From Hydractinia symbiolongicarpus (Eukaryota > Cnidaria > Hydrozoa > Anthoathecata > Hydractiniidae): a stretch of 64,000 bases of DNA. The position numbers and the translations under genes are program-made. Every line of letters begins with the position of its first letter. Position 1 is the first letter of the stretch. The stretch covers positions 26,596,001 to 26,660,000 of the forward strand of contig NC_079883.1 of assembly GCF_029227915.1 (NCBI RefSeq). Reading direction: 5' to 3'. The notes beneath the pieces are model-generated. The model had not been told where the DNA came from, searched no databases, and saw nothing but the letters and a program-made list of their open reading frames with translations. Positions 27,841 through 38,731 of this stretch are shown here, in pieces.

Positions 27841-30800
27841 ATGTTATTGCGTCTTTGGGTTCTCTTCTCGTTCTTCATTTGCGTGACATGCAGAACTGCA
27901 CCAAGGTAATGACCAATAATCTTGATGATATAATTGTGTGTGGGGAGTGGGCTGATTTAGTAATTTTTTTAAATTAATATATATTTGGAAAGGGTATTAA
28001 TAAATTGAAGTGGGAGGGCACAGCAATTACAGGGAGTAAAGGGTAGTTTGGTATCAGACGTTCTTTAATCCTACTAAAATTAAAACAGGTGTTATATTTT
28101 TTTTAGGATTTTATGTCCCCCTACAATTAGGTTACAAGTATACCAAGAACAAAGAATAAATATTTTCAATATACTGCAATAAAATAATATTTGTTGGAAT
28201 TAAACAAGATCATACTCTTTGTTAGTGCTATGCCACATGCATTACAATTAACAAAGATTTTGCAGATGTTAAAAAACTTTGCTTAATGGAAGAAAATTTC
28301 TCTTGAGTTAATCCTTTCATCTCTTACATTCTGTTTTAGGTGTTATATAATTGTAGTTTTAACTGTTATGTTATTTTGTTGTAGTAATTCGACAGATTGG
28401 GATTTTCAAATGCTTGTGCAAAGATGGCCACTTTCCACTTGTCAAATTGTGAATGTGAGAAAAACTTTTATTTTCTTGTAGCAGCTACCTCACACTAGGT
28501 CTTTAAATTCTTCTTTCCACCTGTAGGCTTCAGGGCATGCATGTTTTATACCTCATCAGGTAAAAGGGTGGACAATCCATGGATTGTGGCCTTCAGGGTA
28601 TGGCTCCTACCCTCAATATTGTCATGACTGGATTTTTAACATGTTGGAAGTAGTGGTAAGGTATCTGTTATTCTCATTAATTGTGCTTTAATGTTCGTCC
28701 TTTAACCTTCAATACCTGTGTTAGTTAAACCTAGTTAGAATAAAATAAAGTGGGGCAAGAGTTTTTGTATATGATAATCATAGCTACTTGTTTTAAAAAT
28801 ATTGCATTTTCCCAAACTGTCCACTATTCTAGAAACGTATTAGATCTTTTTAAAATCTAAATGAAATATACGACTGAAAATTTAAAAAAGGGTAAAATAT
28901 CCTGAAAAATATTTTTTTGTTTGTTTGTTTTGTTGTTGTTGTTGTTGTTTTCGTTGTGTTTCTTTTATTCGTTTTTTAGCTATCAGACTATGAAAACTGT
29001 CCTTTTTCTTATTTCTCTTAAAATTCCTGTTTTTTTTGAACTACCAAACTCCTAGAAATTCCCCAAAACTTTTTTGAATTTATTTTCTTGACAGCTTGTT
29101 CTTATCCTGTTTTATGTCATCACAACTGAAGTGTTGATTATGGTTGTTAGTGTAAGTACTGTATCATTATTTTTATTCAATATGTATATACATTACTTGA
29201 GAACTGTTTTAGGATTTAGCTGTCCAGCTGTTAACATTTTGGCCTAACCTCTACATCAACAAACCCTTCGACAGCCTCTGGTAAATTTTTAATTTCCGTA
29301 TATGATGCCAATTAACTAAATACTTTTTTTCATGAATATTTCGCGTACGACTAATTTTCGTGCATTCATTTGCGCGAAACTTAAACGCACGCAAGATATG
29401 TCTTTTACAGAAGGTGCGTGCAAAGCTGTATCAGGAAAAACTGGAATAAATTGTATATTGAGATTCAAATTCATAAAATAATCCTCAAACTTAAGATCAT
29501 TGATAATTGCAATATTCTCAGTGTTGAATGTTGTAACTCTAAGGTTAGAGCTTCTGAGCTTTTCAGCCAAGCAAAACGGTCTGGCTATGCAAATGCGGAA
29601 GTTTTAATATTACATTTTTTATAAAGCTGTTTTGTATACATTACCTATAAGTAGTGCGTGAAAATTAAATGTGCACTAAACATGCGGGCGGAAAAATTAA
29701 ACACCCTAAAAGAAGATTCGCAAATTTGAATTCGACTAGAAAATGTCAAAATAATGAATAAATAGTAGCTTCAGTGATAGTTTTGTAGGTCATGTTTGAT
29801 TAAAGTTTTGTCTTTCCTAGGAAACATGAATATGAGAAACATGGTACCTGTTCTGCAAGTTTACACGGGTTCGAGACCGAGCACGATTATTTTGAACAGG
29901 GATTGGCTTTATCTGACAAATATGATGTGCAAAGGTGGATATTCTACTTAATGCTCATAAGTATAGTTGTTTCTCACCTGCTGTTTAACTCACGATATTG
30001 AACATATTTTAGAGTGTTAGAACAGAATGATATTTTCCCAAGAGAAGCAGGATATAAGGTAAAATTCTGTTTCTGTGACTGTTATCGTAGTTGTTGTCAT
30101 CGTCGTTACTGTCGCTGTCGTTGTTGCTTTTGTTGTTGTTGTTGTTGCTGTCGTGGTTGTCATTGTTGTTGGCATCGCCGTCGTCTTTAATCATCGTTTT
30201 GCCGTTTTTGTCGTTCTTGCTGTTATTGTTTTTATCATCGCCTTTGCTGCTTTTGTCTTTGTCGTTGTTGTTGTTGTGGCTGTTTTTGCCGTTGTTTTTA
30301 GCGTCACAGTCATTGTAGCTGTTGTTTTTGTCGTTCTTGCTGTTATTGTTTTTATCATCGTCGTTACTGCTTTTGTCTTTGTCGTTGTTGTTGTTGTGGC
30401 TGTTGTTGTCGTTGTTTTTCGCGTCGTAGTCGCAGTCGTTGTAGCTGTTGTCGTTGTTGTTGTTGTGGCTGTTTTTGCCGTTGTTTTTAGCGTCGCAGTC
30501 GTTGTAGCTGTTGTTTTTGTCGTTCTTGCTGTTATTGTTTTTACCATCGCCGTTACTGCTTTTGTTGTTGTCGTTGTTGTTGTTGTGGCTGTTGTTGTCG
30601 TTGTTTTTCGCGTCGCAGTCGTTGTAGCTGTTGTTTTTGTCGTTCTTGCTGTTATTGTTTTTACCATCGCCGTTACTTCTTTTGTTGTTGTCGTTGTTGT
30701 TGCCGTTGTTTTTAGCGTCGGAGTTGTTTTAGCTGTTGTTTTTGTCGTTCTTGTTATGGCCGATGTTGTCGTTATTTTTTACGTCGTAGTCGTCGTTCAA

Positions 30801-31395
30801 ACTTTTGTTGTCTTTCTTTCCCTTTAGGCATCAGTGATACGAAACGCAATTCAGTCAGGCTATAACAAAACAGTATGTCCTGGATGTGGTTATGTGAAGG
30901 TGATATTTTTATTTTTTATTTTTGACACACGATTGTTTTCACAGATCTCAAGGGGATAATCTTCAAAGTGTTGTTTAGCGGGACATTAGACTTATTGATT
31001 TTTCTTTATCTGGCATGCGAAAACTTTAGAATTTTTTAACTCGTGAAAATATACAACTGGAAAAAATCCCCGTGACGTTGAAATTATCGTAATGCTTCGA
31101 GTAAACACCCCTTAGAATAAACGTCCCTTTTTGTTTTTTGTTTTAATAAACGCCTGTTCTAATAGAAGCCCTGGGCGTTTATTTGAAGCATCACGGTAGT
31201 CTAATACGCCCCTTCTAAATTCTTCTCCAAATGTGTTTTGGTTAGTTCTTAATTGGTTTCTTTTAGGGTATCGGACAAGTGTTATCGCAAAGTTATGTTT
31301 GTATTGATAAAAAGATGGAATTGATCGACTGTCCAGATTGTCAAAAAGTGTGTGTTGACGATTATCCCGTGTTATATCAACCGTTACATTTTTGA
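27841..31395 (+). CDS. RNASET2: Ribonuclease T2, 8 exons, complete
   Basis: Exons 27841-27905, 28385-28454, 28527-28655, 29213-29280, 29821-29934, 30013-30058, 30828-30899 and 31267-31395 join in phase to 231 codons (230 aa). All introns are GT-AG; the donor at 29935 (GTGGAT) is weak. A signal peptide (residues 1-17, LLRLWVLFSFFICV core) directs it to the secretory or lysosomal route. Catalytic site CAS I is WTIHGLWPS (His63); CAS II is KHEYEKHGTC (His113, Glu114, Lys117, His118). Cys pairs and QRWPLSTC match the family, and the length is normal. The enzyme cleaves single-stranded RNA through 2',3'-cyclic phosphates. Intron 6 is filled with a triplet-rich repeat and intron 7 holds a MITE-like element. 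An LTR-like end lies about 215 bp upstream. Confidence 0.95.
30065..30815. repeat. GTT/GTC triplet-rich repeat with about 120-bp higher order, in an RNASET2 intron
   Basis: Almost entirely built of GTT, GTC, GCT and TTT triplets. Larger blocks containing GTCGTTCTTGCTGTTATTG recur at about 30207, 30327, 30513 and 30633, giving spacings near 120 or 186 bp. The triplet basis leaves frames open on both strands (poly-Val on plus, poly-Thr on minus). These are not genes, since the block lies wholly between the splice sites of exons 6 and 7. Confidence 0.9.
31087..31196. mobile_element. Short MITE-like element in an RNASET2 intron
   Basis: Left end CGTAATGCTTCGAGTAAACACC; right end, reverse-complemented, CGTGATGCTTCAAATAAACGCC. 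About 110 bp, with imperfect terminal inverted repeats of about 23 bp. Same family as 25825-26206 by its termini. Confidence 0.6.
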
Positions 31396-32659
31396 AATAT
31401 GTTTATCAAATCAGAATATTTCACAAACTTTACAGTGTATGTATTTTCTTAAAATTTCGTAATTCAATTGATTTTTATATTTTGATGATGTTGATTTTTT
31501 CTATTTCGAATTGAAAGGGACTTAAAATTTTATTCCAAATGTAAAAAGGGTTTAAGGAGTGAAAAACCGGTAAGGGACAGAATATTTGTTTAGATAGGAG
31601 GAAGTTTAAGGTAGTGCTTGAGATAAACAGAAGCCACTACATCCTGCAAAGTCAACACCACCCTTTTTTCAGTGAAATTTTTCCATTTTAAATTATTTTT
31701 TAAGTCAGTTTCTATACCAAAAGACTACAGGTTATAAGACAAGTAACGAAACAACTGAAATATATCTTTTTTTGCAATTAAAACATTCTTATGACAAAAT
31801 AACACGGAATAAAAATTTTACACTTTTGCATTTTTGGCGGTGTGGAAACTCGCATGTTTAAGAAAAGATTAATTTTTTTTATCTAATTTGGTTTTAGAAC
31901 AACTAATATGTTTCCCAGTTTAAAAAAAGTTCATCTTATTCTGTTTTTACTACATATATTTTTATAAGCATCTGTAGGCTTAAATTTGATCATTTCTTAA
32001 GCATATCCTAAGCAAAGAGAATGTTGTGAAGTTTTCACGTTTTTTGTTTCGTGAGCAGTTTTTCTTTTTATTCTTTATGTCTGAATTAACCAGTATGTAG
32101 TTAGATTTAAGTTGTAATTACTGATTTTTAAATTTGAATGCAATATTATTTTTTTTAATAAGATAATAGTATTATAGCTATAAAATCGTGACAAATGTGT
32201 TATAACAGAAAAAATATGGATATATAGTCTGAAAATAACCTTTCGTAACTAATTATGTAAAAAAAAAAATTTCGATTTTTAAAAGGGTTACTGCCGCCTT
32301 AAAAGATATTTATCAAGTTGTTTTTCAGAGAAAAAAAGAAAATCGATAAATTTTCAGCCTTGCCATTGTTCTTATTTTGTTTTTATTGTTCATCAATTTT
32401 CAGGTTTATTGTTTTAAAAATTGTTCTTATGAAGTTTTTGTAAGTTAAATTAGCTATGATTTACAGTTACAATAATAATCAAGAATTGAATTTTATAATT
32501 TTAGAATATTAAATAATTTTGTTCCTCTATATTACTCAGTCCACTTCAAAGTTCAGTGCTTTGTCAGATTATTGCTATTGGCAGAAATCTTTAAACCGAA
32601 GGGCTTCTTGTCTTGTGTTTACAACATGCTTCCTCGTCGAAATGGTAATTTCATTTGTG

Positions 32660-32820
<161 letters not shown>

Positions 32821-34566
32821 CTGTTATACTTTAGCTCCGTAATTGTACAAAATGGCTCTTCTGCTGAAATAATATATGATATTCGTATGTGCATGAAGGT
32901 TAATATAAAAAAACAAAAACAAAAAACAGTTCATAATATAGTATTAGGAAGAGAATTATAGAAGAGGTCGAGTAGTGGTTTGATGGATAATTTTGTGAAA
33001 CATGCTAGCTCTATGTTCTAAAACAAGTTTTTAAAAATTAAACTAAGATGATTAACTGCCAAAACATGTTTTAACTTTTTACCAGACGTTTTGATCAACG
33101 CTGTTAGCAGGTCCGTGGCAGTTCTTAACCTCAGGCCACCTGTTCTTTGCGTTTGAGCATAGACCCTGCGCAAATTATGGTATAGGTGCGCGCTCATCGT
33201 TTTTACATTGCGCTCTGCCTTCTATTATACCCTTTTTTATAATATGAAATATATAACCAGGGTGGTCCTTATTTTTATTATTTGTTTATTATTCTCTATT
33301 GTGCTAAACTATATATCTATTGTCTCACATTAAATCCCAGTCTGATATTCTATTATATTAAAAAGCATTTATTGGTACAATCCAGGAATTTGAGGCTATT
33401 TTATGCTGAACCTATAATCGTGTACCTTTATTGTATCAAAAAATCGAATTTTTTTTATTAGCCATTTTTACTAAAGAAGCGACGATCTTCCCAATGGTGA
33501 AACTATTTATTTATTTTTCGAAGGGGAATATTGACTTTATCCAAATAACTATTTTTTTTTCTGATCGGTCTTTCACACCTGAAATTGAATAAGAGTTAAT
33601 AGTGAATGTTTTAACACTTATCATCCTCTTGAGTATAACTTTTAAAAATAAATTATATTTCCTTTCCGAAAAGAAATCTGAAAAAAACACTTTCGTTTCT
33701 AAAAATGTATGCCGTCCTGTTCTGTTTCTACAAGTCACAGAAAAATGTTAAACAACTTAGGAAGTTCTATTTCCATGGTATTCTCAGTCACGCCTTTGCG
33801 CATAATAAAATTAAAAAGGACAACCTTCTGAATATTCATCGCCTCAGAAGTGTGAAAGTATTACCATCATTATGAGTATGCTGGAAAGGTGTGATATTTT
33901 AAAAAATCTTCAAAACACTTTTTCGTAGTGTTTTTTTTCGTATACCATCTATTACATTTCAAATCTCTTTTACAAAACTAAAGAAGCTCTATAAGGGAGA
34001 GTGCTACTGTGCTGTAGCCAACGTGTTTATCTAAAAGCTTTTTTTGTTTTTAAAAATCAACGATTTTCTAGGTATAACATCTTAAAGACAAAAGTGTTAG
34101 TGTTCTGCATCAGAAGCTTTCGCTAATAAAACAGGTTTTACGTAACCAGCGCGTATGTAAGCGTTTTAAATTGCTTAGGCCTCAGGTATGACGGAAAAGG
34201 AATATTTTCGAAAACGCCGCTGCACCGCAAAAAATAAGACTGTGTCGCCCAATTGCAGGGCTCGTCAGCATGCCTAGGACAAATGGAAAATATATTGAAA
34301 ATATAACCAGACATGGACAATCATACTGCCACTCCGGAAACCATGTACTATCGGCCGAATCATGCCGAGGCCGGTATATAGGAAAAGAAACATAGAGAAG
34401 TAAAGAGAGGGGCTCTGTCATCTTATCGCACAGGTATTTAATGACTCAAACGCTAAGAATTAGTGTATTTATCCCTGAAATAATATTATTATCATTACAC
34501 AGCTACCTGTTTTGTTACATTACCATACAACAGTGTAAAAAGAAAAGAAAAGGAAGGTATGTGATT

Positions 34567-34597
34567 GATGGTGATTGCTATGATAGCAATCACCATC
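34567..34597. repeat. Perfect 15-bp palindrome with 1-nt centre
   Basis: GATGGTGATTGCTAT, then G, then its exact reverse complement. Flanked on both sides by AAAAGAAAAGAAAA-type purine tracts. Confidence 0.9.
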
Positions 34598-34967
34598 TTG
34601 TAATTTAAGAAAAGAAAAGAAAAAACTTAGTTACTTTACCCAGGTACTGTCACCGGAGCTACTGAGCTCGGGAAAATTTTGAAGTCAAGCAGGTTTGTCA
34701 TCACCAAAGAAGGCGGGGGAGGGGAGGGGTATTACTTATTATATAATTACTTAAAGATGTCTTACGTTTAGAGGTTAAAAAATAACAACTATTTTAGAAT
34801 ACCTTACTATTGTGAAATTAATTTACTAAACAAATAGTTACGACAATTTCGACATGATTTAGACTTGACTTAGGTTGTTTAAAAATACTTATGTTTGCCT
34901 GAGGAAAATGTATATGTTAGTTCACTTAAATGGAGTTTTAACACTAAATTTTGATGCAGAGTACATC

Positions 34968-36010
34968 TTATTTAAAATCTAATCTCTTGCTCTTAACAGC
35001 AAACTTATCGCTGACAGCTGAGATAGATGGTATAAACTATTTGTTTATATGTAACAAAGCTAAACCATTCAATCTATCAGCCACTTGTACTGCGATTGTA
35101 GTTCTTTATCCTTCTCAAAGAAAAAGGGTGTTCACATTCGCAGGACGTCACAGGCAATGTTGCAAGGATTGTTAATGCTACAGTCAAATTGTCAAATTGA
35201 AGTGATCGAATTGCTTTAAAAGTGTCTGGAATTTATCAGCATATCCTGCATATCAAAGTATTAATGCCAAAGATCTAGCTCTCCATCAAGAGCTAAATAG
35301 TTTGACATATCATCAGAATAAAACTTACAAAAAGCAGTAAACTTCCTTTCAAAAAGTCCATGCTTACCAATTAAAGACATCGTCTTAGATGGAATAATCG
35401 ACAAGCCCTGCTAAGAAGTTACTGCAGATATATCAAAACGTAACTTCAGTTCAGAATTTAAATGGTCTAACATTGGAATAGTTGTTGTCCGTTTGAAAAA
35501 TTCTGAAATTTTCTCCGCAGGAATGTTAGACCTACTTCTTAGACGGCCACAAGTCCTTGGATTTGCAGGAGTAACACACACTTTTTGAGCTAGAAATACA
35601 GCTTTCTCATACCACATTTGATGGTGTAGGCATCAACAGCATTTCGTGTAACCATGGCTACACTTTTTCAACAGCATCAATCATATGAATTCCTTAAAAG
35701 ATGTCATTGGACTTGTTGTCGTGTCACAGGAAGCGTAATATTAAGTACAGATCGAGGAATCACTTTTGTCATGATAAACTCGAAACTGGTAATTTTAATT
35801 TATGACAAGACAAGACTTTTGAGGATGTTTTAACATTGCATTGTCTTTGAACAAACATCTCCTCAAGAGTAAAAACAAGATGGACATAGGTTCTTGAAAA
35901 GTATCCACACGTTCAACCCATCTTGTGCGGCAAACACCCTTTAGCTTATTCGTTAATGAATCAAGAGCATACAATTCAACATTTTTTGCAAACATGTCTT
36001 GTCTTACTTT
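34968..36010 (-). pseudogene. hAT-family transposase relic
   Basis: On the minus strand, from 36000 downwards: LKGVCRTRWVERVDTFQ, then WYEKAVFLAQKVCV, PRTCGRLRSRSNIPAEK and TTTIPMLDHLNSELKLRFD. Further on come AFCKFYSDDM and LALDGELDLW, then the dimerisation block LTILATLPVTSCECE. It ends DRLNGLALLHINK and KRLDFK at about 34968. Order and motifs fit the C-terminal half of THAP0/ZMYM-like hAT transposases. Several stops and frame changes make it inactive, and the N-terminal part and terminal repeats are not visible. Confidence 0.75.
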
Positions 36011-36512
36011 GAGAGAAATTGAAAAAATAAGAAATGTCTTTTATACTATTAAGTACATTCCTAATTGTTTGAATGGAACAAGAGGCTGATGTTGAGGCGA
36101 TGACTGTGGCAGCGGGTATAAGTAGCCTTCCTATTGATTCTCAAAATATAAGGGGTAGCACCCCTCTAAGGCTTTACGTAATTATTAAATGGTCCCTCTA
36201 TAAGAACAAAATAAGAACAGATCAGACAAAAAAATGTTGCAAATAAGAACTGACAACCTCAAGTTAGATTTTATTGGTTCTTACTGGCATGTACGTCTCA
36301 TGGTATTACAATCAATGTCATTACTTCTATAAGATCAAAAAACGTTAGTAACAATTGCCGTGACGTCACACCAGCAATAACAAGTTTCCGGCCTGGTGCA
36401 ATACATGTCTACTTTTTATTTGGTTTTTGCCATCTTGCCTTGTTACAAACATCAGGTAATTTTAGAGTTTAATAATGAGTACTAATACTTTTAATTTCGC
36501 AACGTAAGACAT

Positions 36513-36585
36513 GGCGCTGTGGCTTAGCGGTTAAAGCGCCTGTCTAGTAAACAGGAGATCCCCGGTTCAAATCCGGGCAGTGCCT
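36513..36585 (+). tRNA. tRNA-Thr (anticodon AGT)
   Basis: 73 nt including the discriminator. The acceptor stem GGCGCTG pairs with CAGTGCC (one G-U). The anticodon stem CCTGT/ACAGG encloses loop CTAGTAA, anticodon AGT. The T arm carries B box GGTTCAAATCC, and the A box lies around TGGCTTAGCGG. A TTTTT terminator for RNA polymerase III follows directly. No intron. Confidence 0.95.
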
Positions 36586-37124
36586 TTTTATAAAAATTCT
36601 TTGTTTCATAAATTGTAATTTTTACTTCAGATAGCTGAAGCCTTTAAGTAGTCTGCAGTTTTATTATTTAATTTTAAGAGGTAAACAATGATTCTGCTTT
36701 TTGTCACAAATATATAAATTTCGGACTTCGGATTCGGATAAATTTCGGATTCCACATTTCCATTTCCCACGAGCAAATCAGAATTGCAAAATGGCACCCA
36801 AAGCTGTGCACATTTGTAAACACGAGTGCACGGACAGTTGTTGTTGTCCTAAAAATAAGTTAATAACACTATCTACAGAACAGTGCCAATGCTTTTAAAT
36901 ATAATAATTTTAAAAAACCTGTTAACTCTTCTTATACTTGTTGTAGCAGAAGCTCTGCTAAGCTAATTAGGCTATAAATATGCGTGTACTGCTAATACAC
37001 CTTTACGATAATTTGGAAAACTAACACATATTTTGCGATCGGAGGAGGTATGCCAGCTATAGCCCAGCTAGCTAAAAGCATTCTGAGTATTAAAAACAGC
37101 ATACAGCAGAAAGATTGAGCATTA
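36586..37124. other. Short intergenic stretch after tRNA-Thr
   Basis: Holds the polymerase III terminator and a 65-codon Cys/Lys-rich frame (36701-36898) of no recognised family. Nothing else seen. Confidence 0.5.
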
Positions 37125-38484
37125 GTACGATGGCCCCTATGGCTTACTTCTCTTTTTAGTCAAAGCACTTTCCTTCTTTCCTCCCAAATCTTTTCTTCCA
37201 TTTAAAATACTTCTAGCTAACTCTTTTTTTTTCAATAAGCGACCAATTACTCTCGTTCTCAGGGTGTTTTGCCTTTTCAATATATAAGAGGTGATGAGGA
37301 AAATTCCTGGAGACGAGGGTGAATAAATCATATAGCTATATATCGGCTTCACAGCCTTGAAAAAGATCAAATGTTCTTAGTAAGGCCACAGTCGAAAATA
37401 TGTTTGGTTAGCGTCATTTCTAATTACAAAAGTGAGTCGGTCGGTCGGTCGGATAAAAATTTTTCCCAAAAAATTACAAGAATACTATATTTCGCAGCTA
37501 TATTTTGTTAAGGGGGATTTTCACGAAGCGAATTGAACCGCGAATTTGACTGCGAATTCGATGCCTCCGTTTCAAGTTTGATTTTTGTCAGTCAACGTCG
37601 TTCCAATGGTTTCGCTTGTATTGCTGTATAAATGCGAAGCAGGAAAATATAGCACTGAGTAGCGCAGCGCAGTCCCCTATCGAAATAACATTGGGACGTA
37701 ACAACCGTAATTCGGAGGACCGCTGAAAGGGGAAAAGGTTGATTTTGTTGCATGTCGAAGATTGTTTGTGGATTGTTTTCGTTATTTTTTACAAATATAC
37801 CGACTCCCCAACTCGACTTTCGCCTTTCGAAGTGAGTCGGTTGGGTGACGCTGCTAACCAATTATATCTTTGAGGGTGGCCTAAGGGGCCGTTGACAAAC
37901 AGTTTTCGTCTTAATAACTCTCCAAAAATTTATGAGTAGTAGATCATATATATACTTAACATTGTGGTATTTCGATAAAGGCATTCCTTTATCTTTTTCC
38001 ATACACACTTTCTTAATAAGGATACAAAATTCTAACCTTGCTGATCATTATTCTTTTTTGATAAAATACATTTTGTATAAAGTAAAAGCATGTTGCAGTT
38101 TGGTTGGTGGACACTACCATGATTTTGAGGATTTTGGGCAGCCATTTCTTTTCCCATTTATTGTGTCTATTGATAAGAAAATTAACAACTCTGCTACTGA
38201 TCGGAATTGATTCATGACATCATTTTATGCAGATGTTGGTAAATTGAGCACGTGTTAGTCTAGTCTACTTCTTCCTGAAAAGTAAAAAAAATACACAGGC
38301 CATGGGTGTAAAATTGTGGACGAGATTTTTAAATTTAGTTGTGAAGAGAAAGTTTCAGAGCACATGCAGAGAAGTGTTAAGTCCAGAAGAGAAGTGTTAA
38401 AATACAAAAAAAAAAGGTTTGAATCAAAGAAGAGAAGTGTATAATTTTAATTCGGAAGAGAAGTGACCGTAGGGGCCATCGTAC
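37125..38484. mobile_element. Non-autonomous TIR transposon, 1360 bp, with ATTA target duplication
   Basis: Left end GTACGATGGCCCCTATGG, then CTTACTTCTCTT; right end, reverse-complemented, GTACGATGGCCCCTACGG, then TCACTTCTCTT. The terminal inverted repeats are about 28 bp, with the first 15 bases identical. ATTA flanks both ends (37121-37124 and 38485-38488). The motif AGAGAAGTG recurs four times next to the right end. No transposase is encoded; the 92-codon frame at 37932 is unrecognised. The right end lies about 245 bp from the cnih4 start codon. Confidence 0.85.
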
Positions 38485-38731
38485 ATTAATCCTATCTTTA
38501 TTTTTCATAAATGTTTTGTGACTTTTGCCCACTATTTTGAAGACTGTCAAGCATATAAGTTTTACATTTGTACTACTGGAAAACTTTTTTGAAAAAAAGA
38601 AATATATTCATACATACAACTTTTATTGCGTTGAATTCTGAGTTAAAGACACTGTTTTGTCTATAGTAGGTAATGTTATGCAATATTATGATACAATTGT
38701 ACATTTCAGATAATCTGTAAACTAATACATT

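Noticed and set aside
29094-29152. Possible extra RNASET2 exon between exons 3 and 4
   Set aside because: Skipping it gives an in-phase junction and a protein of normal family length. Including it adds an unaligned hydrophobic stretch.
30075-30827. 250-codon valine-rich frame (and a 158-codon threonine-rich frame on the other strand)
   Set aside because: Produced by a GTT/GTC triplet repeat lying wholly within an RNASET2 intron; no ordinary protein composition.
36701-36898. 65-codon Cys/His-containing frame after the tRNA
   Set aside because: Cys spacing does not fit a known zinc finger and no homologous copy is seen.
37932-38210. 92-codon frame inside the TIR transposon
   Set aside because: No transposase motif and no relative seen. 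Non-autonomous elements often carry such chance frames.
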